A model generated the notes under the pieces. The model searched no databases. It had not been told where the DNA came from and saw nothing but the letters and a program-made list of their open reading frames with translations. A DNA stretch of 64,000 bases from Manduca sexta (taxonomy: Eukaryota > Arthropoda > Insecta > Lepidoptera > Sphingidae). The stretch spans positions 13,628,913 to 13,692,912 of the forward strand of contig NC_051131.1 in the NCBI RefSeq assembly GCF_014839805.1. The letters run 5' to 3'. Made by a program: the position numbers and the translations under genes. Each line of letters starts with the position of its first letter. Positions within the stretch are counted from its first letter, which is position 1. Shown one piece after another: positions 33,043 to 45,750 of this stretch.

Positions 33043-36000
33043 ATGAACGAAATGACTTCAAAGCCGACGATTTATCATGAAAAACAAGTAAAAGAGTTAT
33101 GCGCTTTACACGCACTTAATAATTTATTCCAGGTAAATGTAATATACTACCAATTACGATGTCTTTGCAGTACGTAAATTGTTAAAACCCATGAAGGTTA
33201 CTTAGCGTTGTTAGCGCGACCGCCGTCCGAGTTTGTTTGTTATGCTGATTATTTCCTTTTTATGATGTTGAATGAAACCGCAATTACTATGTATAAAATT
33301 ATGGCTTTAAGTAGAAAAAATACTTGTATAGTTTGAAATGCGGATATTATCTAGGAAATTACTCTGTTTGTAGTTTGTACATTTAATTATTTATTATCCA
33401 AAGAAAATATTTGTCAATTTAATAATATTTTTTTATTTACAAAAAGTTTTGTAATAAAAATATTATATATTTTTTTAAATAACATGAAATTCTAACATTA
33501 TCTATACTCTAACATTTAAATAACTGAAAAGCTTTTAATTAATTTAATTCTTTATCAACTTCCCATGTTAAAATGATATCTATGACCTTGACAATAAAGT
33601 AATGTTTGTAGTTGGCTATTTACAATTACAAATGAGTTGTTTCTTAAACCAACTCCAAGGTTGATGCCCAATGCCATTTTCTTATTTATTTACCTGTTTA
33701 ACTCATGTGCAACATATCAACGATTTCCACTGATTGTACAACAATTACTTATTAAATACAAGATTTATTTTTATTGACTAGAGAGAATACAAAATTAGTT
33801 TATTCTGTTTTTCTACTTGTACACTGATTCCAAGCAGGATAAAATATTACCTTGTCTTTTATAATTATTTAGTAAAACTAGACACCTTTGTAAAGTTACT
33901 CTTCACACCAAATTCAATGAAAATGTATGCCAAATAATTGAAACTTTTTAATAATACTTACTATAAGCCTATTGAAACATTAAATATAATTAAAGAGGTA
34001 TTTCAATATTAGAAATATTTCTTTCTATTTGACTATATTTTGACATACATTTATAATGTCCTTTATATTTTTGAAATATATAATCATTTCTTTTAGACCC
34101 GTGGAACATTTTCAAAGTCTGAACTGGATGCAATATGTAGTAGACTGTCTCCGAATGTGTGGATCAACCCGCACCGCTCCATGCTGGGACTGGGGAACTA
34201 TGACATCAATGTTATCATGGCAGCTCTGCAGAAGAAAGGATGCGAGGCGGTCTGGTTTGATAAGAGAAAGTGAGTAGTAGCATAAAAATATAGCTTTTTA
34301 ATCTGGTTGTGTTATCAATTTATATTTTAGGATTACAAGACATTAGGTCTCAAATCAAACAAAGTTTTTCAATTCTAATAAGAAAGGAAAGCTTGAAGAA
34401 TAAAATTATGGTTCATGATTGATCTATACTGCACTTAAAATTCATAATTGGACTAGTTTCAAAGTTTTTCAAATTGAACACTATGATACCACCCCTAGCA
34501 CATTGCTGTATGTCAGTAAAAATGGACAAAGAGATGGAACTACATTCAACTTATTATACTATACTAGCTATCTATGGAGTGCCTCTTATCTTTAAGAAGT
34601 AAATGAAATCACGCACTAAGTTAGCATGCGTCCGCAGTGGGGACTACAATGTTATACTATATTATGGTGATCTGTGGTCATAACATGTGAAATTTTCAAA
34701 CAGTCTACAGCTAATAAAGATCCTCTTTATTGGATAAAAAATAAATACCATTACAATCAAGCCACACAACAGATTGTTAATAGTAATTGAGTTGACTACC
34801 CCCAAACAGTAACATCACGCGCATTTTATAAAGCTGCGCTAGTCACGTCATAATTCCCAGTATTACACTCAGTACAAAGCCCTTTATACCTGAACATAAG
34901 TGTTTTGCAATAGAATTAATTGCAACAGCTATTACCCTGTTGCCTTCGAGACGGATATCACGTAGTTAGGTGCATAGCTGACATTCTAATGCGGTCACCT
35001 TTTTGTGTCGTCATTGTCGCCTTATCATCAGCCGCAGCCTCAACTACGTATTTCCCATCAGCCTTATTACGTGTATTGTTAGTCACGGGTGCATTTACGC
35101 GTGCAGTACATAGGTATAGTTACCTCTATTATATGTACAATTTTATCGCTTTACAACTTCATACATATTAAGTTAAAACATTGTACTATTTTGATAATTT
35201 GTATTGTGATTATTTTAGAGTTTGTAGTCTTAAAGGAAAACTCACATACTAATTCTCAGTAATAAAAGGCTGCATTATTGTTAAGTGTCATATTTTATTT
35301 TAACCCATTTATGTCTGATTGATCTGGTATAATGTACTGCGAATTTTTATTTATTAGTTTCATAATCTGTGTTATTACAGAGACCCCGGTTGCCTGGATC
35401 TGTCGAACATATGCGGGTTTATTTTGAACGTTCCGTCTGACTACAAGTTGGGCTTCGTGATGCTGCCGCTGCGTCGCCGACACTGGATCACCATCCGGCA
35501 GATACAGGGCAACTTCTACAACCTCGACTCCAAACTGGACGCGCCGCAGTTGATTGGACGAGTAAGTATGCATTCCAAATTCGAATAAAATATATCATCG
35601 TTAATTGTTAAAATATATTCAAGCAGAAAATAAGCACCATACGTAAAGGAAATGTAAAAAATAAAAACAATTGAACATGACTGTCATCTTACTCATTGGT
35701 AACATTGTTTCATGTCATCCAATTTGGATGGTTTATTTGGACATAATGAAAAGTACGGAAATTGTTTTATCTTCATCTTCATATTTATGCACTATCAATC
35801 TATTTTCGCATTCCAGAATACCCTATAAAATAAGTTGTAGAATCAATGTTTTAAAATTGTTAACTTTTTTTTACAGATTTTATTGAATAAGCTTTAATGC
35901 CCTTACTGTATATTATAACTGATCTAAATATAGCTTCCTTAAAAGAGCTATAGTTATTTGGCTCGGCAAAACTAAAGCTGTGAGCAACACTCTGGTAGAT

Positions 36001-36315
36001 ACGCCACCTATAGCAGACTATTCCATTTGTTTGCAGTGCAGTGACCTCATAGCATACTTAAAAGAGCAGCTGGACAGCAAAGAGAAGGAGTTATTCGTGG
36101 TCGTCAGCAAGGAAGTAGAAGAGAAACAGCTTTGGATGCATCAGTACGCGCTGCAGAACTCCAGGCAGAACTCCTGCCAGGACCAGACGCCCTATTGCGA
36201 GAGCCCCTCAGAGAGCATAACCTCCAACGCGCCGTATGACTACAGGAACAGAGACGCCGAGTGCCTCAAACTGACTGAAGTGCGGAACTGTGTCGTCACT
36301 CGAGACAATTTCTAG
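33043..36315 (+). CDS. Josephin-domain deubiquitinase (JOSD1/2 type)
   Basis: Four coding exons: 33043-33132, 34097-34269, 35381-35561 and 36037-36315, 723 nt, 240 aa. The Josephin domain opens with [21 protein letters not shown], placing the catalytic Cys at residue 20. [21 protein letters not shown] is the conserved middle, and RRRHWITI gives the His (122) and YNLDSK the Asp (137) of the papain-like triad. It matches JOSD1/JOSD2 rather than ataxin-3, as it has no UIMs. JOSD proteins remove ubiquitin and act at membranes and in endocytosis. A 60-residue tail after [12 protein letters not shown] is polar and not conserved in what I recall of the family. The last acceptor (TTTGCAG before 36037) was chosen because it keeps phase and joins IGR to the SDLIAYL helix. 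Confidence 0.9.
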
Positions 36316-37793
36316 AATGTTCCATGTGCCGGATGTGTTTTCGTGTGTTGTGTGGATGATATTTGTATACTTCGGTGTCGGTTATTGAATACGAAGCCAT
36401 TTTTCATTAGTTAAGCTTGAATCGTAAGTTACTGATGTTGGTAAAGGTAACTCGTAATGGAGATAATACTTTCCAGTATACTTCAGTGATTACAACGATA
36501 AATATAATATAATCTCACCAAATGGTATCTAAATAGTCCTTCACCTTTTCTACCATTTTCAAAAATGATAAAAATCATACAATGTTGCCATAAACTATAC
36601 TATAGGTATTAATTGCCAAATGCCAATATTCTACAAATTTTAATATTTTTATAATTAGTTTAAATTCAGGGAGGGACTTTTAATTCTTTTACACTTTCAA
36701 AGTTTATCTAGCGCAACAAGAAATATCCATATTCTGCCCATGTAGAGTAAATTATATTAGCTATTACGTCTACTGTACAAGATAAGACTGGTTAAAATTG
36801 TTATTTTGGCGGTAAACTTCAATACAGTGTTGCCATACGGAACAATCTTTACCAATATCAGTGGTAACTCGTGTTCATTCGCCACTCCTCCGCGGACTTG
36901 GCCTAACTGGACAAAGTACTTAATTGTTAACCCCAAAGTAATTTATTCTCGTTTATGTTTACCAATGTTTTTGTTTTGCACAAATTTTGTTATAGTTTTT
37001 TGCGATCACTGTTGATTTTTTAATATATTTTAAACTATTACCGGCCTAATATAATTTTATTGGTTGGTGACTTGCACTCAAAAGCGTTTTGATCAGTAAG
37101 GAGTAAGGAGTTTAACAGAACTTTTGTCAGTGTGCCATTTGCCTTATTTTATAAGAAAACTGTGTTGCCAATTATTTTAGTTCAGTACTTTTCCTCGACC
37201 ATAATTATAAAATGTTAATAGATATTATATCTTAAAAATATTTCTAAAAACATAACAGTATGATCAATTTCAGATTAGTTAAATACTCAAAGTTAGAAAC
37301 TCTGTTATTAAAGTCTCCTCGACACTGTTTTTAAGAGTGTCCTGGAAATTCGTTCAATTTCTTGATACAATATTACTTTGTATAAATTTTTTACTCTGAA
37401 GTCAATATTGTCTATACAGATCTTGATCTCTCGGGCTTTCTTTTTAACTGTAAAAGTAACCAAAAAATATATATTTCAAACGAATAAACCAGTGCCGTAG
37501 ATTGTACCGCCCGGGGAGGACAAAGAAATTATAGCTCCTATTTGTTGGAACAGCAAACTACGGCTTTTAACAAAAGGACTAAAACGCCACGACCCCTCTA
37601 GCTAGTGTAGCTAGCCTTATCTACTACAATTGCGGCAAAATATGAAAATCCTATATTCCAATTTGTAAAATATTTTATTTTAGTAATTATTTCATTTCCT
37701 TAAAAGCATCGTGTCAATTATACTACGCCACTGCAAGAATCCATTTTTACTGATTACCTGATATATTAGGCAATAATCAAGGTTTTATCATAG

Positions 37794-37970
37794 GCATAGA
37801 GACGACTGAGTCTTACAATACCACTTTATAGAAAGGGATAAAGCTATTGTGCGGTTATTACCTGTCTCTTATGTAACTCTGTATCGCTTTGTCTAAATAC
37901 CGCACAGTCGTTTTAACCCTTACATTGTCTGTATTCATTTCGCACCTAGACGCTCAGTCTATTCTCTATG
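37794..37970. mobile_element. Foldback (MITE-like) element
   Basis: Ends are imperfect inverted repeats (CATAGAG...ACTGAG on the left against CTCAGTCTATTCTCTATG on the right). A second inner pair, TTGTGCGGTTATT and AATACCGCAC, makes a nested hairpin of about 177 bp. I found no clear target duplication. Confidence 0.45.
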
Positions 37971-39029
37971 TTTAAGAATTCTAGACGTTGTTTGACTTCA
38001 GTACATTGCTGCGATTGAGGTACATAAATCAATCTGCAAGTATAATTTTGTGTTTTTTACTACCACAATGAAAATGCTCACGCTTTTCAACAACGTATTA
38101 CATAAAAAATATAATTTTGAACTGTATTTTGGAAACAAAGTAAATCCGTTGTCTTCATAGATTACACGTTAACGTTTTAAAATATAAACTTTTTGATCAA
38201 TATTTATCAAAACTATCGATTTCTAACACATATTCATGTAAACTACTTCCCCTGAGTGCAAACTGTTAGATTTTTAATAAAATTTTATTAGCAATAAACA
38301 ATATCACTTACAAGGTAATTATTTCGATAAAGCAATGTAGATGTTAAAATAGATGATTTGCTAGATAACTTTAATATCTTACGCCAAATATAACCAGACT
38401 GTTCAATGTTAAACTAAGAGTTCAACCAAAAATAGCGTCTAATGCGTAGACGTTAAGGTTTAGATGTGTTACAATAGCTCAATAGAATGAGACAGTGAGT
38501 CTACTCGTTCGTTTCTGCTGTTTGTTATTTGACAATCTATGGTCATGCATGTCTAAATTTTATTGTCTATGATGTAATGTAAAGCACTGGAGATCCTTTC
38601 GTCTTAGGCAAAAGCAGCTGTACATGGAAAGTAGTGCATTGATTTAAGGTCGACGGAAGCTCAGTGCTATTTGCACGTGGAATGTTATTTCAGATACACA
38701 TATACTATCGCGTTGAGGACCGAACAACCAACGAAGAAATATGATTGGCTATTTCTAGCAACAAAAGTGACAATTTGGATACCCGAAATTGTATATTGCT
38801 TGATTTTTGGTCTGTTATTTAAAGACGATACGCACGGGCTATGACACATGGCACATACATGGGAATGCACGTATGTGACGATTTCCCCGTTGCGGTTTTT
38901 ATATAAAAATCATGGCGGTTATTTGGTCGCAGATTTAAACGACCGTGTACGCATACTCTTAAAGCTATATTGTAGCTCATCGATTCAGTCACTTATCGTC
39001 AGCCCAATTAGAACGTGTAATAAAAATGA

Positions 39030-39133
39030 CACGAACGTCCGTGTCGTTCGCTTGTGATTGGTCGAGAGACTGACATGTGACTCACTCTTTGGTTCCTTGA
39101 CCAATCACAATCAGACGACACCGACGGTCGTGT
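39030..39133. repeat. Imperfect inverted repeat, arms about 37 bp
   Basis: The left arm (39030-39066) contains GTCGTTCGCTTGTGATTGG and the right arm (39096-39133) contains GACCAATCACAATCAGACGAC, with a loop of about 30 bp. The arms pair over most of their length. It may be a small MITE or, less likely, a transcribed hairpin. Confidence 0.6.
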
Positions 39134-40166
39134 CGTGTTGGTTTTGCCTTTTTAAAATTTTGTAGTAAAAAGACTTGGTGAAATACGTTCCACGTGACAG
39201 AGTATGAGAAGCAATAAATAGGTTACTATAAATGTTGCAGCACAATATACAATATAATCACACTTGATTCTCATTAAGCGCTAGTTTTTTTTATTGTTTA
39301 GCATAGCGTACACCACATACCATGTTCACATTACTGTCATATTTTAAATTATTTTTATCCTATTTCAATTACTAATAGTTTTCGTTTGGTAAAGTGCGAT
39401 TTTATTCCTTGCATCTCATGTTTGAAGAAATTGCTTGTCTTTGCTCGCAAAACTTTTTTAAATAGAAGTCAAAAGCGCTGAGTGACTTACAAAGCAAAGG
39501 AAGATGTAACAATTACTTGTTACCATACTAGAAAGAAGTGGTACTGGGATGAAAAAATTGAACACATATTTCTGTTTCCTCGCCCAATGATTTACACGCA
39601 GTTTTTATTACATATAGACATAAATGATTATTCCTTAACTACCTAGCGAGACGAGATAACATTTTTGAGAGAAGATTTTTTAAAAAGTCAAAGAGTAGAT
39701 GACAAAAGAGAGATTTCTGGCAATACTATCTGTGGATCCATATAAAAAAATGATAAAAGTATTCCTTACCGATACAGTAATGTGAACAGTTTCCAGCTAG
39801 TACATCGGCTAGAATTCAATACGTTAAAGACATCTTGTGAAGACTCGAATTTTTTACTATGTTGAACTTTATTGTATCTCTGTAAATATTAAAATATTTT
39901 TTCAAAAAATAGAAAGTGTGATGACATTTTGTGTTTTATTTTGAGTACTTTTGGACACCGATTAGTTATTAATCCACCCATTAAAACCACGAGATATTTT
40001 ATTATGTTGGTATAGATCCAGCAAGGCAGACTGGCAGCATTCTGTATTTAGATTGCACTGATTGACCACTGCGTGCTCTTAAAAGGCTTTTTATAAGGTT
40101 GGTAGTTTTTATTTGCCTTATTTACCTGTAGCCCAGGGTAATAAAAAAGGCAATGTATGTCTAAAC

Positions 40167-40172
40167 TTTATT
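40167..40172 (-). promoter_or_regulatory. Candidate poly(A) signal of the lipocalin gene
   Basis: A minus-strand AATAAA 27 bp beyond the lipocalin stop codon. Confidence 0.5.
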
Positions 40173-40198
40173 AAATAATATACTTATAAATATCGTAA

Positions 40199-42895
40199 CT
40201 AATATATTGTGGGTTGGGTGCAGTTGTAGTTCTTGGATATGATGAGTCGGTCGGGGTCGAGCCGCAGCTGCTGCATGATGGCGTAGATCTGTGCGCGCAC
40301 GCTCGCGCCGATCTCGCGCTCGCGCCCCAGCACCCAGATGCGATCTGCCAATACATTTCAATAATTGTAGACTGGTATTCGAATTAACAATATTGATTAG
40401 TTACTATTTTATATTTTTATGTAAATGGACGTATTTAGTTCCCACCTCTCAATTAACACATGAAGGACACACGATTTTCTATATTTATCACTAAGCTATA
40501 ACTGTACTGTTACTGTACTGTAACTACTATGTTACATGTTTTTTGCATATATCTAAACCTAAGGGTCGGTAGCTTTTTTAATGACATCATATTATACTCA
40601 CCAGAATGCGCTATACTAAAGCTATTACAGGACCACAGCAACGCGTACTGCGTGTAGTCAGTAAAGAGTATGTTGTACTGGCCCGCGCCAGGCAGCAGCC
40701 GACCAATCACGTACGGCATTCGATTGTTCAGCTTGTACCGGAATATTGAGGAACCGTTGTGGCTCGGGATGCCGAGGCCGTATGTGGTCGATGGACTGCC
40801 AGTCCTGAGAGAGAGACATACATACATGGATATACATTTAGTTGAAGTGGAAGGTACCAATGTCGACCTTAATTTATATTTACAAGATTCTTGAAATTAA
40901 ACGTGTTGTCAAATCAATGCCGCCATGAACGCCGTGGTGTTTAATATTTTCAGTGCCTTGGCGGTAAATGTTTTTGTTATTTTGCCTTCGAGCCAGTGAC
41001 CCCCTCGTAAGACTTGTGGCGCCGCGCCTCTTAGGATTTAGTGGGGCAACCGCTTGTAACATTCTGTCGTAAATCGAAACACAAAAAAAAAGGTTACCCC
41101 TCATGGAGATTGCAACAAAGATTAATAGCCTAAGAGATATACTGCCATTGGTGGAATATAAAACTTAGAATCTTTTTTACACCAAAATATTTAAACTAAT
41201 GCTTAATAATTAAAAAAAATATCTTACAATCGATTTATAGTCTTGATGGTGATGACGAAGTATCCTTTGTCGTTGAGCGCCACGTCGAGCTCGGTGCAGC
41301 TCGCCGCGAGCTCCATGAAGTAAAACGACCTCTCCACCTCGAACCACGTGCCGGTCATCTGAAATTAAAAATGCGAGCTAATGTTTACACCCATAAGCAG
41401 TTGTGTCCTTTACCGATTCGAAGTTCCGGGCGGGAGCAAAAGAAACTCCCTTATTTTATTTAAATTACGTAGTTAGGATGCGATTGTTCCTTACCAGAGT
41501 CATGACTTGAAAAAAGGTCCTCGGTGTCATTGCGCGTACCACGTGGCCCTTTGCGTAAGTGTGAGTCACCTTTTATAGCACTAAACCCGGACAGTCGCCC
41601 GGTTCACTCCCAATTTCAAGCCTCCTTTGATCATTGGCATAAGGTGGTAATAGAATGCACCTATCTATTTCTATCGGCCCTAATAATGACCATTATACAG
41701 CAGGTGTAAAACTCACTACAATGGCCTACATTATTATGTTGCGTTTTGGGCTCAGCCATGATGTTCCTATCCGGTTTCGAAAAAGACAATGTTTTTGATA
41801 GCGTGGATTGATCGACAATCAAAAAATTTATAAGAAAGCCGAACGGCTAGCCTATCCTATTTAAGTCCATGGTTCGTAGGTCTACTCAATCAGTCTTTTC
41901 TAAATTCTAATGATTTCCTGTTATTTTTAAACTGTTTGTTTGATTGTAAATTAAACAGTCAACTACTTTGTCAATGATAATTATATGCAATTGTGACCTC
42001 TAACGGGTTCAGATTTGGGCTTAGTAATATCGTGGAAAGGTGACTTTGATTAACATTTGAAGACCGTAATTTAGTCTTTTTCTATCAATTTCAATTTCTC
42101 TTTTTCTTTAGTTTTCGTGATGGGAAGTGAAGTTATCAATAATATCAACTAGCTTCAGAGAGGACGGGTCAGTTTTCTAGTATTACGACCCAGTACCTAT
42201 AGCGTCCGAAAACAGTACATATCTAGCGATGATTGGGCTTAGATCCGTAAATTATTTACACTCGATTGCCTCTCCATCAAGAGACGCGGAAAAGCGATGA
42301 CTCCATATTCCTTTAGAAAATGCGTAGTTAACCAACACAACTCCGTCCCTGCACAACATTAAAAGTCGGAGGTTTATAAGAAGGCATGATAGTGTAATGT
42401 CTCTTCTCTAAGATGAAGTAAAGATTGTGCGTTCTACTTGAGACAGGAAAAATAAATTTAATCCAGTTTAAATACATAATACTGACCTGACTGCTTCGGT
42501 GGTGTATTGCGTACCTAGTGGTTTCGTGTGTCGCGTCGGAGTTGACGACGGGTTCGATCCCGGTGTCTGCTGATACTGAGTTTTAGCTGCTGACTAAATA
42601 TCAATATGGGTTCTTGAGGGTTGGACAGTGATATTGGGTTTTCTAATTAATATTTACTAGCCCAGAGTCAGGAGTTGTGTTCGCTAAACACAAAAAGACT
42701 TACCCCTATTATATGGCTGACCAAATGTGGGTATTTACGCTGAAAAATAAAAAAGCGAGATCTTACGTACGTACTAACCTTTTGAATGTCAAAGTTGGGC
42801 AGGGGTGGGTACAGTGGGCACCGGCCCAGCCCAGTGCCGAGCACGCTCCCCACGAGGAAGTAGGCACATACTCCCGCGAAGCCTGCACGGCCCAT
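40199..42895 (-). CDS. Lipocalin, apolipoprotein D / Lazarillo type
   Basis: Four coding exons: 42895-42779, 41358-41228, 40804-40602 and 40344-40199 (stop TAG), 597 nt, 198 aa. Residues 1-24 form a signal peptide (hydrophobic CAYFLVGSVLG), so the protein is secreted. MTGTWFEVER (40-49) is the lipocalin GxW motif, and YNILFTDYTQYALLWSC (126-142) carries the TDY motif. IWVLGRE and the C-terminal helix DPDRLIISKNYNC complete the barrel. Cysteines at 26, 60, 142 and 192 fit the two disulphides of ApoD-like lipocalins. The family carries small hydrophobic ligands; in insects members include Lazarillo homologs and bilin-binding proteins. Which ligand this one carries cannot be told from sequence. 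Confidence 0.9.
42488..42642 (+). mobile_element. tRNA-derived SINE
   Basis: The head CTTCGGTGGTGTATTGCGTA resembles box A and GGGTTCGATCCCGG is a canonical box B. The body ends in a short unmatched tail near TTGGGTTTTCTAATTA. It lies 5' of 42779, inside lipocalin intron 1. Confidence 0.65.
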
Positions 42896-43684
42896 GTCAC
42901 GTCACGTGGCTCGCTTGTTATGTAAACACGCACATTGTTTGAACAACACGTACGCTTCGCGGCCGCGCTCGCACTAACACTCTACTCGAATAAGCCAATA
43001 ACGATTTATTCATGATATAGGGTGGTTCACATGCGTGGGAACGATAACGGTTTTTTTAGTAATAGTTTACAGATACTTTTTTGGCTCAGAGAATTGGCAA
43101 GAATGAAAAAAAAATCTATTTAAGTACATCGCGCTCACATCCGCCACTGCAACTTCTAATGGTCCAAAATCGACATAAGGATATTTTTAACCAATCCAGA
43201 AGACGATATGACTCTGGTTATTCGCCGTAAGAACGAGTTCTTGAAGCTTGACCACTGCATTAGACTGTAGTTCCGTCCTCGCTGCGTTCTCAGTCCTCCC
43301 AACCCTTCTAATAGTTCCGGCCCGCGTGCCGACGATTAGGGGTAACAGATAGATACTTAGTTCGTTTCATCTCATAATCGTGGATGTCTCCATCCTCTCC
43401 TAGTGCCCGCCCTGAGCTGAGGTTCGTGACCCGTTTGCGGGTTGCCCTCAGCATGTTCACTTTATTTCAAAGGATTGCGAGCGCCTGGCTCGCTCCAGAG
43501 AGAATAATAATTCATTTAAAACTCCCCCGAAAGTCCGGTGTGTTTGTATAAGCCGCCTCTTGTCAGGCGAACAAACGTACCCCATCATATAAAAAAAGAG
43601 GCATACATTTTATTTATGTCATCGAGCGGTGAAGTGAGTCTCTGGGCCCACTAATTCATACCTACTAATCTGACTTCGCGCATT

Positions 43685-43795
43685 TTTTTTTTAATCTTTA
43701 TTTAAGGAGCTTGGTCGTTATTTCACGACTATGTCGCTCCGTACGTCTACTTTTATCCATGCCTACTAAATTTTGACCTATTTGATCCCACACCC
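43685..43795 (-). mobile_element. 5'-truncated LINE tail with 13-bp target-site duplication
   Basis: On the minus strand it matches the LINE 3' UTR at 212-307 (GGATAAAAGT, GACGTACGGAGCGACATAGT, AATAAAGATT, then A tail). A perfect GACTTCGCGCATT flanks both sides (43672-43684 and 43796-43808). At the 5' junction, ATTTGATCCCACACC is followed across the duplication by an inverted copy, GGGTGTAGGATCAAAT. Confidence 0.8.
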
Positions 43796-44420
43796 GACTT
43801 CGCGCATTGGGTGTAGGATCAAATATGTCTTCTAGAAGAAATTGGAGAGGGCTCAACTACCCTACTTCAGTTCAAATGAATTAAAGCTACATTTGATACT
43901 ACGTTTATGGATCTATCCATTCGTCCAGCACATGAATATCCTTTGGGTACGTAAAAGTACACAGAACAAAAATATAAGGGCAGCTGTATAGAACCGTCAG
44001 TCGTTTAGCAGATACACCCAAATCGTGTCGTACTCGTGTCGTGGGTCTGCCACGTACCCGCAACACGTGTTGTGTAAATCTACATAAAATTATTGAAACT
44101 AAAAATATACGATTCATTAAGTGACAGTGCATAAGTCATAGCATTCTTTTGTCGCGACTCGCGGGTCACTATTATGAAGAAAATAATTGAATATTTATAA
44201 ACATTAACTAAATGGTAATTGTTCATTACCACCGGGCACCGCGCGGAGCCGAAGTCTACGGCATTAGTTATTAAAATTAACCTTGTTCCCGGTGAAAGCG
44301 GACGCCGTCGTGTCTGGAAGTTTATTGAAATGCTGTACCTATGTCCAGCTTATAGGGTTGAGAGTAATTTACTGTTGTTAGTAGGATTAAGGATATTCGT
44401 ATCCACCCGGATATCGACCA

Positions 44421-44810
44421 CCGTGAATGAATGAATCCCTCCTGGCCGAATTTCGGCCACGGCAGCTAATCTCAACGGAGATCAGCCACGCAGGATATAT
44501 TACTTATAGTGCACAAGTGTGTGCGCAATACACAGGCGAACTCTCTATTCCTTCAGTCTATTAGTCCGGTGAGACGGACACGAGAGTGGCCGGAGAGAGA
44601 TCAGGTGCAGGACCAACGGCTTTACGTGCTTTCCGAGGCACGGGGGTATCACACCGCCGACTTCCTGACTCCGAGCTGCGACTGAGTAATTTTTAAGATG
44701 GAAAAACCCACTCACAATTATTTTGGCCCGACCCGAGATTCGAAACCAGGACCTCAGCGCGGTAGTCGTACTTGTACCGTGTACAATTACAACTACGCCA
44801 CCAAGGCCGC
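44421..44810 (-). mobile_element. tRNA-derived SINE, long type
   Basis: On the minus strand it starts GGCCTTGGTGGCGTAG (box A), has GGTTTCGAATCTCGG (box B), runs through a conserved body with GCACACACTTGTGCACTATA and ends in an ATTC-rich tail (TTCATTCATTC, plus-strand GAATGAATGAA). No clean duplication was found. Confidence 0.75.
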
Positions 44811-44819
44811 CAAAGACAA

Positions 44820-45010
44820 GTTGTTAAACCTGCTAGTGTCCTACGTGTGTCGAATTTCGGGATTAATCTGTGCATATCTGAAGCAGGCCGGCATAAATTT
44901 GTTAATTGGCTAGGGATAATCATTTGTCGCCAGTCAACACTCTCTTTGATCCCCACCCCGCTTATACCATGTCCACCAGGTGCAGTGGAGGTCATATTGC
45001 TGTGCTCTTA
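44820..45010 (+). repeat. Dispersed repeat, copy 4 of 5
   Basis: It contains GTCGAATTTCGGGATTAATC, GAAGCAGGCCGGCATAA and GATAATCATTTGTCGCCAGT, as in copy 3. It abuts the SINE at 44421-44810. Confidence 0.6.
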
Positions 45011-45554
45011 TAAAGAAAATTTAAGTGTATGATTGGAGTATTTAGCTCTTAACAGAGAACGCTTAGAAATGGATATTACATTTCGGATAGAGAGGGGACA
45101 GCCACGTATCAAATAGCGGAACCTTACCGCCCCATCTCCCTTCATTATTAACTGAGCAACACACCTAAACCACTGTAATCTAATAAAAAGCAAAAATTGT
45201 ATAATTACTGAAAAAAACATTTCGGATAAGTGCAGAGTAGGTACTATTTACGATGTTAAAAAAACAAATAAGTACTAAGTATATTTTATAAAGTTATTAT
45301 TTATTACTAAAACATTATTGTTACATTTAAGTGTATTTTAGATCGCCTGCCTGTCAAAACACACCAATATAATGAAAAAATGATGTTCTCACATTCAATC
45401 CAAATATCCAAAAGCGTATAAAGTATTTTGTGTACCTTTCTTGGTACACATTATAATTGGACTACAATATACTTATAATCCACAGTCTATAAGAATTTTA
45501 CTGTGCCAGGACGAGAGACCTTTCTGTAAGCTATTAAAGTAGCGATACCGTCAT

Positions 45555-45703
45555 TTTCAATAAACGATTTCAATAACTTATTTGAACCCCGGCAAAAATA
45601 GACCAATGAGAACAAAGTATTTTGACATTCCTATAAATGACAAATTTGATCGCTCTATTGTTGGGATGGGATCGAAGATTAAGATTGGGATCATTTATTG
45701 AAA
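45555..45703 (+). mobile_element. Foldback MITE, TTTCAATAAACGATC family
   Basis: It begins TTTCAATAAACGATT and ends GGGATCATTTATTGAAA, inverted termini. Inside, AATAGACCAATGAGAACAAAG matches the copy at 49552. Four copies were found in this window. A target duplication is not clear. Confidence 0.65.
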
Positions 45704-45750
45704 AGGGTTGATAGATACATGGTAAATAATAAATTATTTTTTTCAATATA

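Larger units (their letters stand above)
36316..40166. other. Non-coding stretch after Josephin
   Basis: It lies between the ends of Josephin (+) and the lipocalin (-), which converge. It holds the Josephin 3' UTR (AATAAA hexamers occur near 37482 and 38293), a foldback element (37794-37970) and an inverted repeat (39030-39133). No exon was found. Confidence 0.5.
42896..45748. other. Repeat-rich intergenic stretch
   Basis: It lies upstream of the lipocalin gene and holds a LINE tail (43685-43795), a tRNA-SINE (44421-44810), a dispersed repeat (44820-45010) and a MITE (45555-45703). The remainder (43.0-43.6 kb and 43.9-44.4 kb) is GC-richer than the surroundings and looks like old repeats I cannot name. 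No gene was found. Confidence 0.5.

Noticed and set aside
34920..35171. 83-codon frame in a Josephin intron
   Set aside because: No homology was recognised and it overlaps no splice sites consistent with the Josephin phase. The surroundings look like old repeat.
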